Positions 54,303 to 63,877 of a DNA stretch of 64,000 nt are shown piece after piece. The first letter of the stretch is position 1; each line of letters starts with the position of its first letter. The stretch covers positions 141,536 through 205,535 of the forward strand of contig NZ_JNKI01000003.1 of assembly GCF_000702005.1 (NCBI RefSeq), in the 5' to 3' direction. Below the pieces are notes generated by a model. That model was not told where the DNA came from. It was given only the letters and a program-made list of their open reading frames with translations, and ran no database searches. A program made the translations under genes and the position numbers. The stretch is from Selenomonas sp. ND2010 (GTDB lineage Bacteria > Bacillota > Negativicutes > Selenomonadales > Selenomonadaceae).

Positions 54303-55523
54303 ATGAAAAAACAAACATCCATCGGTTATTTTACCGCCCTTGCCGTTTTACTGGCTTTTGCCATGAGTGCCTACTGGTTCTCTACCGGTGAATCGAAAGA
54401 AACCATCCTTAATATCTTTCTTTCGATTTTGATTGTCGGGCTTCCTCTTCCGTTTTGGCTTACCAAAGCGCTGCCACTTGCCCGAGGTACTGCCAAAGCC
54501 AAAAAATTGAATATCGAACTAGAAACGCCGGATGTGCTGGCCATCCTTGATAAAATCAATGCTTTGGCCGTCTCCAAAGGCGGCATCGTCACCGAAGGCA
54601 AGCCGTACGTGGCCGGTATCGTTCCCGCGGGATTGAGCCAAGGGACGCTGCTAGGACTGGCCGCTTCCGCAGAACGCGAAGCAAAGCACCCCTTCGGACA
54701 GGCCATCTATCAGGCAGCGATTTCCCGACAAGCCCGTATGCAGCCCCTTTCCGCCTCCAATGAAATTCCCGGCTGTGGCATGGAGGCTTTGATTAACCGT
54801 GCCCCAGTCCGCGTAGGAAAAGCGGAATGGCTGCTGGAAGAAGGCGTCGACATTGGTGCCGACCTGCTAACCCGGGCGGATCAGATTACCCAACGCGGCC
54901 AATCGACCGTATTTGTGGCCAACGGAAAATACTGCCGTGGAATCATCGTTCTAGACGACAACATTCCACCAGAAACCACCGAGGCTTTCAATCAGCTGCA
55001 GAAAAAAGGCATCCAGCTGGTCCTGCTGACCGGTGACAGCCGGCGGACAGCCAATGCCATCAGCAAACAGGCCGGCATTGATATCGCTCGTTCCGAACTC
55101 ACCGACCAGGGAAAAGCCCGCGAAATAAAATTGCTGCAAACCCACGGCTGCACCGTTGCGATGATTGGCAACGGCATCCGCGATGAAGCTGCCATGGCTG
55201 AGGCTGACCTGCGTATCCATCTTGGCCCCGTACCAGTCAAAACCGGCGATGCTGCCCACGATATCGACCTGCCCGAAAACAGTTCTATTATTATAAAAAG
55301 CAGCAACATCAGCGATTTTATTCACTTATCCGAACTCAGTCATAGAGTCATGGATATCGTCCAGCAAAACCGTATTGTCGCTCTCCTCTTCTGGGTGCTT
55401 TTGTTGCCACCAGCCATGGGACTTGTCAAAACTTTTGGTGGTCCATTTCTCCCACCAGCTGCCGCTTTGACTGGTCAAATCTGTGCCTCACTGATGATTC
55501 TCTTTAATTCTTTACGTGCCTAA
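54303..55523 (+). CDS. P1B-type ATPase-like protein lacking the catalytic Asp (probable pseudoenzyme)
   Basis: 406 aa resembling the C-terminal two thirds of a CopA-type metal ATPase. It has two N-terminal membrane helices (about 8-26 and 34-56), a P/N domain, and two C-terminal helices ending in NSLRA. Family marks kept: EAKHPFGQAI (the HP motif), IPGCGMEA, LLTGDSRRTA and MIGNGIRDEAAMAEAD. Marks lost: the phosphorylated DKTGT is SKGGI (Ser91), the CPC metal motif is LPL, and GDGIND is GNGIRD. The heavy-metal-binding and actuator domains are absent. Pump activity is therefore very unlikely. It has a promoter and a terminator of its own, 131 bp upstream of cydA. The reading frame is intact over 406 codons, which argues for a retained function. 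Confidence 0.85.
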   Translation: MKKQTSIGYFTALAVLLAFAMSAYWFSTGESKETILNIFLSILIVGLPLPFWLTKALPLARGTAKAKKLNIELETPDVLAILDKINALAVSKGGIVTEGKPYVAGIVPAGLSQGTLLGLAASAEREAKHPFGQAIYQAAISRQARMQPLSASNEIPGCGMEALINRAPVRVGKAEWLLEEGVDIGADLLTRADQITQRGQSTVFVANGKYCRGIIVLDDNIPPETTEAFNQLQKKGIQLVLLTGDSRRTANAISKQAGIDIARSELTDQGKAREIKLLQTHGCTVAMIGNGIRDEAAMAEADLRIHLGPVPVKTGDAAHDIDLPENSSIIIKSSNISDFIHLSELSHRVMDIVQQNRIVALLFWVLLLPPAMGLVKTFGGPFLPPAAALTGQICASLMILFNSLRA

Positions 55524-55527
55524 CTTT

Positions 55528-55559
55528 AAGACCTTCCATTTTTACGGGAGGTCTTTTTT
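55528..55559 (+). terminator. Terminator of the P-type-ATPase-like gene
   Basis: Stem AAGACCTTCC/GGGAGGTCTT (one mismatch), 8-nt loop, then TTTT. Confidence 0.85.
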
Positions 55560-55565
55560 ATTTTA

Positions 55566-55594
55566 TTGTAATTCCCAATATTCTGACATATAAT
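55566..55594 (+). promoter_or_regulatory. Promoter of cydABDC
   Basis: -35 TTGTAA (55566-55571), 17-bp spacer, -10 TATAAT (55589-55594). It gives cydA an RNA start near 55601. Confidence 0.7.
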
Positions 55595-55654
55595 AAAAGA
55601 AATCGAAGTTATCTCTTTTCATTTCTTGATTCCTCACAAAGGAGGGAAGATTTT

Positions 55655-57022
55655 ATGGATGCTTTGCTCTTATCCCGATGGCAATTTGCCATCACGACGA
55701 CGTATCATTTTCTTTTCGTTCCCATAACGTTGGGTCTATCGATTTTCATCGCTTTGCTCGAAACCTGTTTTGTCACCACGAAACGTCCCCAATGGAAAGC
55801 TGCCAGCAAACGTTTGGTTCGCTTCTTTGGCACTATTTTTCTCATCAACTTTGCCTTGGGCGTTGTCACTGGTATCGTACAGGAATTTCACTTTGGCATG
55901 AACTGGTCGGAGTATTCACGCTTTATGGGAGACATCTTCGGTGCTCCACTTGCCCTGGAGGCACTTACCGCCTTCTTCCTGGAGTCTACCTTTTTGGGGA
56001 TCTGGGTGTTTGGCTGGAATAAACTTTCCGAAAAACTGCACTGCGCCTGCATCTGGATTGTAGCCATTGGCAGCAACCTTTCTGCCTTCTGGATTCTTGT
56101 TGCGAATAGCTTTATGCAGCATCCAGCGGGCTTTGCTATCGAAAACGGCCGGGCCATCATGACGGATTTTCTGGCACTTGTTACCAATCCTTATGTCTGC
56201 GGAGAATACTCTCATGCCCTCTTTGCAGGTATCAGCACCGGCGGCTTCGTAGTGCTGGCAGTTTCTGCTTGGAAACTGCTCCACGATGAAACCTCCCGTT
56301 ATGCATTCACGCAGTCCATAAAAGGCGGTGCCATCTTCATGGCCATCGGTATTCTCGGCGTTATGGGAAGCGGCCACATGCATACGCAATATTTGGCCAC
56401 TGCTAATCCCATGAAGCTTTCCTCGATCGAAGCACTTTGGGAAACGGCGGATCCAGCGCCCTTTGCCATCGCCGCCGATATCAATATGGATAAATCCCGC
56501 AACGATACCGAACTAGCCATTCCTGGCGTTTTTTCCTTCATGCTCTACAACAAACCAAGTGGCGAAGTCCGCGGCATCAATGCGCTCCAAAAAGAATATC
56601 AGACCAAATATGGCCCAGGGGACTATCGTCCAGATGTTCCCGCGCTGTTCTGGAGCTTCCGCATCATGGTCGGTGCGGGCGGCGTCATGCTGTTGCTGGC
56701 ATTTACCACCGCATTACTGGCACTGAAAGGCCGCCTGCTGTCATTCCCACTGCTTCTAAAGATTCTGCCTTTCCTGCTGCCTTTGCCCTTCCTTGCCAAT
56801 TCTACGGGCTGGTTTATCACCGAAGCCGGCCGGCAGCCATGGATTGTCGTTGGTCTGCAGCGCACTGCTGAAGCCGTTTCGCCGAATCTTACGGCTTGTT
56901 CCGTCTGGCTCACTCTCATTGGTTTTACGGTTCTTTACCTACTGCTCATTTTGGCGGCACTCTACATTGCGTTCCGCCATATCCAAACGACCACGATTCC
57001 CGATGAAGGGAGGAATGCATGA
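55655..57022 (+). CDS. cydA: Cytochrome bd oxidase subunit I
   Basis: The heme-bearing subunit of the bd-type quinol oxidase that reduces O2 in the inner membrane, often protecting anaerobes from oxygen. 455 aa with nine expected membrane segments. Conserved sites: RWQFAITTTYHFLFVP near residue 8 (heme b595 His18), the EFHFGMNWSEYSRFMGDIFG block near 70, GEYSHALFAG near 188 (heme b558 His) and GWFITEAGRQPW near 380. The quinol loop is short, as in Firmicutes. AAAGGAGG precedes the ATG. It overlaps cydB by 4 bp. Confidence 0.97.
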   Translation: MDALLLSRWQFAITTTYHFLFVPITLGLSIFIALLETCFVTTKRPQWKAASKRLVRFFGTIFLINFALGVVTGIVQEFHFGMNWSEYSRFMGDIFGAPLALEALTAFFLESTFLGIWVFGWNKLSEKLHCACIWIVAIGSNLSAFWILVANSFMQHPAGFAIENGRAIMTDFLALVTNPYVCGEYSHALFAGISTGGFVVLAVSAWKLLHDETSRYAFTQSIKGGAIFMAIGILGVMGSGHMHTQYLATANPMKLSSIEALWETADPAPFAIAADINMDKSRNDTELAIPGVFSFMLYNKPSGEVRGINALQKEYQTKYGPGDYRPDVPALFWSFRIMVGAGGVMLLLAFTTALLALKGRLLSFPLLLKILPFLLPLPFLANSTGWFITEAGRQPWIVVGLQRTAEAVSPNLTACSVWLTLIGFTVLYLLLILAALYIAFRHIQTTTIPDEGRNA

Positions 57023-58035
57023 TGGATCTCCAAGTTATTTGGTTCATACTGATTACGGTTCTTTTTACTGGGTTCTTCTTGCTGGAAGGCTTTGATTACG
57101 GGGTTGGTGCGCTGCTGCCGTTCCTTAGTTCCCGCGATGACGAACGCACCCAGGTACTGCGCACCATTGCACCGGTCTGGGATGGCAACGAAGTCTGGAT
57201 GATTACTGCTGGCGGAGCTCTTTTTGCCGCCTTCCCCCATGTATATGCCACCATGTTTTCCACCTTCTATTTGGCCCTTTTCCTGATGCTGGTCGCCCTT
57301 ATTTTACGTGGCGTTGCCTTTGAACTGCGCGGACGCCACACCAGCCTCTGCTGGCATCGCTTTTGGGAGGGCGCAATCTGCTTCGGCAGTGTTCTTCCCG
57401 CCTTTTTGTGGGGTGTTGCCGTCATCGACCTCATCCAGGGACTTCCCATCAACGAGAAAATGATTTACACGGGTGGTTTTCTGGACCTTTTGACCCCGTA
57501 TAGTATCATAGGCGGCATCACCTTCCTGCTGGTCTTTACGTTCCACGGTGCAGCGTTTCTCACCCAACGACTGACCAATGCCGGCTTGATAAAAAGGGCC
57601 CAACTGTTTGCGCAGCGTACCGGTGCCTTCGCCATTATCGCCTTTGTATTCTGCCTGTTGATGACCCTCCTAAAAACCGACTTGTTCCATAGCTGTTTAG
57701 GCGGAACCGCCCTGATGGCCGCCGGAGTCTTTTTCCTTCTTGGATATGGGAAGCTGTTTCGCGGTCATTACCAAAGCAGCTTCTGCTTGAGTTCCTTGGC
57801 TATTGTCGCCACCACACTGGCCTTCTTTGCCGGCCTCTTTCCACGGCTCATGGTATCCAGCCTCAATCCGGATTGGAGCCTCACCATCCACAATGCAGCC
57901 TCTACTCCTTATACTCTTGGAATCATGACGATAGCCGCAGCTATCCTGGTTCCCATCGTACTGATTTATCAAGGCTGGACCTATTGGATTTTCCGGCAGC
58001 GGATATCTCCCAAGGATTGCGAAGAGAATCATTAA
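57019..58035 (+). CDS. cydB: Cytochrome bd oxidase subunit II
   Basis: The second subunit of bd oxidase, 338 aa, about eight membrane segments. The N terminus LQVIWFILITVLFTGFFLLEGFDYGVG, read in parts, has the family signature LEGFDYGVGAL, and VWDGNEVWMITAGGALFAAFP near residue 54 is the other highly conserved block. The start ATG overlaps the cydA stop (ATGA); a second ATG follows directly. The operon continues with cydD after 36 bp. Confidence 0.96.
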   Translation: MMDLQVIWFILITVLFTGFFLLEGFDYGVGALLPFLSSRDDERTQVLRTIAPVWDGNEVWMITAGGALFAAFPHVYATMFSTFYLALFLMLVALILRGVAFELRGRHTSLCWHRFWEGAICFGSVLPAFLWGVAVIDLIQGLPINEKMIYTGGFLDLLTPYSIIGGITFLLVFTFHGAAFLTQRLTNAGLIKRAQLFAQRTGAFAIIAFVFCLLMTLLKTDLFHSCLGGTALMAAGVFFLLGYGKLFRGHYQSSFCLSSLAIVATTLAFFAGLFPRLMVSSLNPDWSLTIHNAASTPYTLGIMTIAAAILVPIVLIYQGWTYWIFRQRISPKDCEENH

Positions 58036-58071
58036 TTTTCCATTTCTATCCGTTTATATAGGTAACGAATT

Positions 58072-59703
58072 ATGACGAACCAACTGTTGCAACAGCTTTG
58101 GCAGCTGCCCAAGAAATCCTTAATATTACCAGCCAGCTACGAGCTTGCCGCCAGTCTGCTCATTCTGTCCATTGCCTGGGAATTTTCTGGGCTGTTGAAC
58201 CATTTCTATACCCAGGATATCCATCATATGGCCGAAACGGCGCCAGTTCTACTGGCGCTGTTTCTTATGCTTTGCCTGCGCGCCTGGATATACTATCGAC
58301 AACAGACCCATTGGAAAAAACTATCCGCCGACATGCGAAAAAAATACCGGCTGCTCATTCATCAGCAACTTCCCTGCCAACCAACAACCAGCCGCGATTA
58401 TTCGCTACTGGCCGTTGAAACCGTTGACGCGTTGGATCCTCTTTTTACCAAAGTTTTCCCCATACTGGCTTCCCTTTTGATACGTCTGCCGATTCTCCTC
58501 GCGGCCATGCTAACCATCGATCCGATCACGGCTCTTCTTTTCTTCCTCACCCTGCCTATTGCTCCATTCTTACTCTACCTTATCGGGCAGGCCACGAGAA
58601 AAGCTAGTCAACGGGAATGGCATCACTTAGAAGCTTTGACCAAGGGCTTTCACGAGCTGCTTCAAGGTATGGTCATGTTAAAACTTTTTCACCAGGAAAA
58701 TCAGCAACGAGAGCAGCTCGCTTCTCTAAGCCGCGCCTTCGCTGCTGCCTCCCTGGCGGTACTGCAGCTCGCCTTTGTCAGTTCCTTCGCCCTCGAACTC
58801 ATCACCACCTTATCCATTGCCATTATTGCAGTCAGCACAGGTCTGCGGCTGCTTGCCAATACGCTTCCCTTTGCCATTGCCTTTTTCGTGCTGCTGCTAG
58901 CCCCCAAATTCTACGAACCACTACGGCAGGGAGGCCTTGTTTTCCATACGCTTATGACTGCACACACTGCCTGGCAAAATTTACAGGACTTCCTGGAAAC
59001 TGCCAGCACGGACTCTCCCATTGGTCACTGCCAGCAGCTTCAAGTGCCACCTTCAGTATATCTTGACTCGCTAGGTTATAGCTATCCCGGTGCCTGCACA
59101 GCGGTCATCGATCAACTGACTCTCACCATTCCTGCGGACAGGATTACTCTGCTCACCGGTTCAAGTGGCAGCGGGAAAAGCACGCTGCTAAAACTCCTGG
59201 CGGGACTCTACCAGCCAGATTCCGGTACGATTTCCCTTAACGACCAGCTCCTTACCACTATGGCAGAAAGCAGCCGCCAAAAACTGATTTCCTATATTCC
59301 CCAGGAACCCCATCTCTTTGCTGCCAGCCTGCGGAACAACATTTGCCTGTTTCAATCGGTTCCCGACGAACGCATCCGACAGGCACTACGGCTCGCCTCA
59401 CTGGATAAATGGTATCTCTCGCTGCCCCAAGGTCTCGATACCCCATTGGGACAAGGCGGTCTTCCGCTTTCGGAGGGTCAGCGCAAACGTCTAGGACTAG
59501 CAAGAGCGCTGCTGCAAAACCGTCCGGTCACCCTTCTCGATGAGCCTACTGCTGGCATGGACGAAGCACTGGAAAAGCAGGTTTTGCGTGCCATCACGGT
59601 CTTCTCCCGCCATCGGACGGTAATTCTAGTCTCCCATCGGCCAGCCGTCAAAGCCATTGCTGACAATATCATCGAACTACAGCCAGGAGGTGAACCGATA
59701 TGA
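58072..59703 (+). CDS. cydD: Thiol reductant ABC exporter subunit CydD
   Basis: Half of the CydDC exporter of cysteine/glutathione needed for maturation of cytochrome bd. 543 aa: six membrane helices (to about 310) and a C-terminal ATPase with Walker A GSSGSGKSTLLKL near 362, signature LSEGQRKRLGLARALL near 465 and Walker B VTLLDEPTAGMD near 488. It follows cydB and overlaps cydC by 4 bp. The pair order CydD then CydC is usual. Confidence 0.93.
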   Translation: MTNQLLQQLWQLPKKSLILPASYELAASLLILSIAWEFSGLLNHFYTQDIHHMAETAPVLLALFLMLCLRAWIYYRQQTHWKKLSADMRKKYRLLIHQQLPCQPTTSRDYSLLAVETVDALDPLFTKVFPILASLLIRLPILLAAMLTIDPITALLFFLTLPIAPFLLYLIGQATRKASQREWHHLEALTKGFHELLQGMVMLKLFHQENQQREQLASLSRAFAAASLAVLQLAFVSSFALELITTLSIAIIAVSTGLRLLANTLPFAIAFFVLLLAPKFYEPLRQGGLVFHTLMTAHTAWQNLQDFLETASTDSPIGHCQQLQVPPSVYLDSLGYSYPGACTAVIDQLTLTIPADRITLLTGSSGSGKSTLLKLLAGLYQPDSGTISLNDQLLTTMAESSRQKLISYIPQEPHLFAASLRNNICLFQSVPDERIRQALRLASLDKWYLSLPQGLDTPLGQGGLPLSEGQRKRLGLARALLQNRPVTLLDEPTAGMDEALEKQVLRAITVFSRHRTVILVSHRPAVKAIADNIIELQPGGEPI

Positions 59704-61274
59704 TTTCCCATCAAACACTTCTCAAAGAACTGTTAAAGCTGCCAAAGTTCACCGCCATCCTGGCTTCCACACTGGCCGCTCTTTCCGCTGCCATCTGCGC
59801 CATTGGCCTTCTAGGAACTGCGGCTTGGCTTATTTCCTCCGCCGCCTTACAAACGCCGCTTGCCATGCTTACCCTTGCAATCACAGGCGTTCGAGCCTTT
59901 GGTATCGGCCGGGCGATATTCCGCTACCTCGAACGTTATCTTTCCCATAAGCTGGCATTTCATAGCTTTACAACACTTCAACTATTCCTCTACGACCGGG
60001 CAATTGCCGCCCTGCCTCTTCGCGAAGGACTGACTGCACAAGGACAATGGCTGCAAGCCTTATCGGCAAAGTGCAGCATCTTGCGGGATTTTTACTTACG
60101 CGGTCTGCTGCCGCCCCTTATAAACCTGCTGCTGCTCCTCGCTATCATCACCGCCCTTTATCCGCTGGTGGGAACGATCGCCCTTCTTCTTTTGCCCCTC
60201 TTTCTCTTGCACCTGCTGCTTCCCTATTGGACAGCCGGACTCCTCACACCAGTAGCCAGCACCTACCGGACGCTTCTATCCGATTCAATAAGCGGCCACG
60301 ACGAACTCTGTGCCGCTGGCAGCTGGGCCTCCTTCCTACCTCATTTGGATCAGCAGGCAAATGCGTTAAACTTGCAGCAACAGCAGGAATCAGCCTACGA
60401 TTATCGTATCGATTTTTTGCTTCAACTGCTCGATGCCTTTGTCTTTCTGCTGCTATTGGCCAGCCTTGCACAAGCTGTACTAATTGACTCTTCTTTGAGC
60501 TTCCTTGACCTTTCCGTCTGGCTGATGATACTTTTGGCCCAGCTTCAGGAACTGCAGCTACTAGCTGCAGCAGCTCGCACGATTCAGCAAAGCCAGCAGG
60601 CGGCACAAGCGGTTTTGGTACAGCCTTCCCCCCTGCCAGCAGTAAAATCCACGCAGCACACTGACCAGTCAAATTCCCTGCTATCGGTCCAACAGTTGTT
60701 TTTCGGCTATCAACCAGAGATTCCCATCCTTCGCGGCCTATCCTTCGGTATAGCACCTGGGCAGCATACCGCCATTGTTGGCGACAGCGGTTCAGGCAAA
60801 ACCACACTGGCTGGACTTCTTTGCGGCTTTTGGCCAATGGACAGCGGGTCTATCCATTTGACCGGTCAACTCTCAGCCAATCTTCAAACCGCCTTTCTCT
60901 TCACGGGCACCATTCGCGACAACTTCCAGCGGCTCATCCCTGCGATTTCCGATGCGGCGATTTGCCACTGCCTGAAAGTTTCCCAGCTGGCCCATTGGCT
61001 GGCTGCACAACCTGCCGGACTCGACACACCCCTTATGGCAAACGCACAAAACCTCTCGGGCGGACAGCGAAACCGCCTGCTCACCGCCCTAGCCCTGGCA
61101 AAACCTGGCGAATTATTGATTCTCGATGAACCCACTGCCGGACTCGACAAAAAAACAGCCTCCGCACTGCTTACCGAGCTCCTCGACGAGCTTGACAGGC
61201 AGCAACGGACGCTGCTATTGATCACCCATGATTCACCAGCCGCAGCCAAAATGAAGCAGGTCATCCATCTATAA
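59700..61274 (+). CDS. cydC: Thiol reductant ABC exporter subunit CydC
   Basis: Partner of CydD, 524 aa. Six N-terminal membrane helices with the FLGTAAWLISSAALQTP-like first block (LLGTAAWLISSAALQTP) and GIGRAIFRYLERYLSH, then an ATPase domain with Walker A GDSGSGKTTLAGLL near 363, signature LSGGQRNRLLTALAL near 453 and Walker B LLILDEPTAGLD near 474. The ATG overlaps the cydD stop. Its stop is immediately next to the stop of the convergent phosphoethanolamine transferase gene, with no intergenic space and no visible terminator. Confidence 0.93.
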   Translation: MISHQTLLKELLKLPKFTAILASTLAALSAAICAIGLLGTAAWLISSAALQTPLAMLTLAITGVRAFGIGRAIFRYLERYLSHKLAFHSFTTLQLFLYDRAIAALPLREGLTAQGQWLQALSAKCSILRDFYLRGLLPPLINLLLLLAIITALYPLVGTIALLLLPLFLLHLLLPYWTAGLLTPVASTYRTLLSDSISGHDELCAAGSWASFLPHLDQQANALNLQQQQESAYDYRIDFLLQLLDAFVFLLLLASLAQAVLIDSSLSFLDLSVWLMILLAQLQELQLLAAAARTIQQSQQAAQAVLVQPSPLPAVKSTQHTDQSNSLLSVQQLFFGYQPEIPILRGLSFGIAPGQHTAIVGDSGSGKTTLAGLLCGFWPMDSGSIHLTGQLSANLQTAFLFTGTIRDNFQRLIPAISDAAICHCLKVSQLAHWLAAQPAGLDTPLMANAQNLSGGQRNRLLTALALAKPGELLILDEPTAGLDKKTASALLTELLDELDRQQRTLLLITHDSPAAAKMKQVIHL

Positions 61275-62981
61275 CTATTTCATCTCTGTATCATAATCTC
61301 TACCACGAACTATGCGCTTACGCATTGCATCGAATTTCGGGTTTATCACACTTTTGGTCGGATTGAAATCCTCCGTACGGATTCCGAGCAAGTCCATAAT
61401 CGTATGAATCATATCATCCGTCATATACGGACGATTTACCGCCTCACAAACCGCCTGCCATTTTTGCGGATGTTTTTCTTTGTATTTGGGCGAGGCCCAG
61501 AATATGAGCGGAACTTCCAACTGTTGATGATTCGGATTTTCCTCCACATGACCGGCAAAATTACTGCCGTTATCGTAAATAGTCTCCCCATGATCTGGCA
61601 AATAGATAACAATGGCTTCCTTATCTTGGAATTTCCCCAAAAGGGAACTTACGACAAAGTCATTATAATACATGGCATTTTCATACTGAGCGATTTCCGT
61701 GCGCTTTTCTTCAGATAACTCATTCTGGGGTGCGGGAATATCCTCCTTGGTAAATTTCGTAAAGAGGTATGGGAATCTCATATAATAAAGTCCATGCCCT
61801 CCCATGAGATGAAGCACGTAGAAATTCTTTTCCGCTGGCTGCTGCAGTGCTTCATCCAGCAAGGGAAAAAGCTCCTCATCCAGCCGCCCGCCATCTTCAT
61901 GCGACTCGCGCAGCTGGGTGAAATGCTTCACATCACTTCTTCCGGCAAAAAGCTGCGCTACATTCCCCCAGATGCCGGAACTTTCCTGATTGGAAAGCCA
62001 ATACGTCTTGTAGCCGGCAGCTTTCATAACATCGATTAGATTGTTGTACTGATACCATTCCTTATCGGATTCGACATCATGGAACGTAAAGAGTTCTCTT
62101 AACGCCGCCACAGTAGCCCCCTGCGGGCTGATGGTATCGCGAAACACCGCCAGCTCGCCCTTGCGATTCAGCGCATCGAAATTGGGCGTATTTTCCAGTG
62201 GATAGCCATAAAGGTGCAGCCGGTCACGATTCGTAGACTCCCCCAATATAAACACTACATACGGAACATCACTGTCATTTTCCGTGATTTCTACATTCGC
62301 GGCAGCCTGCTGCTTGAGTTCCTCAAAGGCCTGAATATTTCGCACAGATGTGCCAATGGCGCGCCCCACCCGTATTGCTGGGATATCCAGCGAATCATTG
62401 ATCACAAACGAATGATATTGCTGCCAAAGGCAAATGCCAGCACCAAGCCCTGCGAATAAAAAAGCAGGCAGCAGCCGGCTCCGTTTGTGCCGAGTCATAA
62501 CCGTAAACCTTGGCTGATAACCACAGCGATAAACAACAGCGAAAGCCGCCAACACAGAAAAGCCTGCCATCGCTCCCTTCAGGCCGACATACATTCGCAG
62601 GAACTCCCCCGCTTCATGAAAATTCGTCTGCAAAAGCGCCGTGATGATTCCTGCCCCAACCAAAGTCTGGTAATTGTAAATCGAAAAACACTCCAAGGCC
62701 CCCAAGATTGCCGATACTACCAAGATAATCTGCAAGATCCCCTGCCGCAGCTTTTGATAAGGAATCAGTCCGATTCCCATAACCAAAAGCATGACACCTG
62801 CCAGCAGAAACACCGCATCTATTGCCAATACCGGCAACTGCTGTGCCTTATACATATGGATGTTCTGCCAGGCTATCGTAAAGAAATTCAAGCCAAAAAT
62901 CCCCAGTATCAATCCCGGCTGCAGTTCTACTATCTGCTGCATCCGAGCCCAAACTTTTAGGAAAAATGCCTTACAGCGCAC
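61275..62981 (-). CDS. Phosphoethanolamine transferase, EptA/sulfatase superfamily
   Basis: It transfers phosphoethanolamine to lipid A or another envelope glycan, at the outer face of the inner membrane. 568 aa: five N-terminal membrane helices (LILGIFGLNFFTIAW and others), then a periplasmic catalytic domain. Seen in order: FILGESTNRDRLHLYGY (zinc Glu), DTISPQGATVAALRELF with the expected Thr nucleophile, LHLMGGHG, and YLPDHGE (zinc Asp-His). I chose the GTG at 62979-62981 (GGGGG seven nt upstream) because the -10 at 63028-63033 would start RNA near 63021, downstream of the in-frame ATG at 63026. Acceptor unproven. Confidence 0.87.
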   Translation of the reverse strand: MRCKAFFLKVWARMQQIVELQPGLILGIFGLNFFTIAWQNIHMYKAQQLPVLAIDAVFLLAGVMLLVMGIGLIPYQKLRQGILQIILVVSAILGALECFSIYNYQTLVGAGIITALLQTNFHEAGEFLRMYVGLKGAMAGFSVLAAFAVVYRCGYQPRFTVMTRHKRSRLLPAFLFAGLGAGICLWQQYHSFVINDSLDIPAIRVGRAIGTSVRNIQAFEELKQQAAANVEITENDSDVPYVVFILGESTNRDRLHLYGYPLENTPNFDALNRKGELAVFRDTISPQGATVAALRELFTFHDVESDKEWYQYNNLIDVMKAAGYKTYWLSNQESSGIWGNVAQLFAGRSDVKHFTQLRESHEDGGRLDEELFPLLDEALQQPAEKNFYVLHLMGGHGLYYMRFPYLFTKFTKEDIPAPQNELSEEKRTEIAQYENAMYYNDFVVSSLLGKFQDKEAIVIYLPDHGETIYDNGSNFAGHVEENPNHQQLEVPLIFWASPKYKEKHPQKWQAVCEAVNRPYMTDDMIHTIMDLLGIRTEDFNPTKSVINPKFDAMRKRIVRGRDYDTEMK

Positions 62982-63008
62982 AAAAAAGCCCCCTACCCTG
63001 CTGCGAAA

Positions 63009-63040
63009 ATCATGATATAATGTCATTATTATATCATGAT
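63009..63040. promoter_or_regulatory. Divergent promoter pair inside a 13-bp inverted repeat
   Basis: ATCATGATATAAT (63009-63021) and ATTATATCATGAT (63028-63040) are perfect inverted copies around GTCATT. Each arm contains a TATAAT -10 (63016-63021 plus strand; 63028-63033 minus strand) facing its own gene. -35 boxes are weak, as expected for regulated promoters. Confidence 0.65.
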
Positions 63041-63056
63041 ATGGGAGGAAATTTTC

Positions 63057-63761
63057 ATGACACAAGATGAATTTCATAAATTGGTACACTTGGTAATGGA
63101 CACCCCGGCAAAACCGCCTCATTCGCTCTTTGTCGGCGGCATGGACAATTGGCATGCCCGGGCCCGTTTGGCTCATTTTCTTGCCATGAAAGGCATCGAT
63201 AAGACCGAAGAAGCGTTAGAACTCTTTCACAGCATCGTCGAAGCAGAAATCGACGAGGAAAACTCCGAAGATGTCGAGGAAAAAGTTTACGCGCTTCAGC
63301 GCCTCAGTCTCATCGAACGAGACCAAAAACAAAACGATGCCGCGCTCACGCATATCAATCAAGCGATTGAACTGGCGGAATCCACGGATTTCCTCTATAA
63401 ATACATTCTGCGCGGGGAGCTCTGGGCGGATCGTTGGAACCTGCTCCATCAAATGGACATGACCAAGGAAGCCGAAGCCGAGGCCGATGAGCGCATCGAT
63501 TTCTACAAAGATATTCCCGTAGCGCACAACAGCTATCTGTACTACGGCTACCGTTTCAAAGCCCAGCTGGCGGCCGAACGCGGCGTTACACTGGTTGCCA
63601 AAGATTACATGCATATGGCTATCCACTCCATGGAAATTCCAGCGCAATACGAAGCCGGTCTCGAAACGGCCTTCGCCGCGACCCACGACAACGCTTCGTG
63701 GATTCTCAGCGAAGTCGATAAAGCAACTCCAAACCCAGAAAAACTCCACTGGGACATCTAA
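63057..63761 (+). CDS. TPR-like helical-repeat protein, unknown
   Basis: 234 aa, acidic, cytoplasmic. Helix-turn-helix pairs with TPR spacing are visible (ARLAHFLAMKGIDKTEEALELFHSI; YALQRLSLIERDQKQNDAALTHINQAIELAE, read in parts; YKYILRGELWADRWNLLHQM). There is no signal peptide. The ATG at 63057-63059 has GGGAGGAA 6 nt upstream. It is divergent from the phosphoethanolamine transferase with a shared symmetric promoter. I do not recognise a named family. TPR proteins mediate protein contacts; a partner is unknown. Confidence 0.75.
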   Translation: MTQDEFHKLVHLVMDTPAKPPHSLFVGGMDNWHARARLAHFLAMKGIDKTEEALELFHSIVEAEIDEENSEDVEEKVYALQRLSLIERDQKQNDAALTHINQAIELAESTDFLYKYILRGELWADRWNLLHQMDMTKEAEAEADERIDFYKDIPVAHNSYLYYGYRFKAQLAAERGVTLVAKDYMHMAIHSMEIPAQYEAGLETAFAATHDNASWILSEVDKATPNPEKLHWDI

Positions 63762-63877
63762 GCCAAAAAGACCTGTGAAATTACAGTTTGCAGGGGAGTA
63801 TTACCCAGTTCGTGTTCGAGGTAAGTCGCCGGCGGCGAGGACCCCAGTACCAACGCTCCACCGGTGACAACCCGCTA

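Noticed and set aside
63595..63867. Plus-strand frame running from the TPR-like gene into the right-edge element
   Set aside because: It overlaps the TPR-like gene in another frame and its tail translates the GC-rich intergenic element; no ribosome site.
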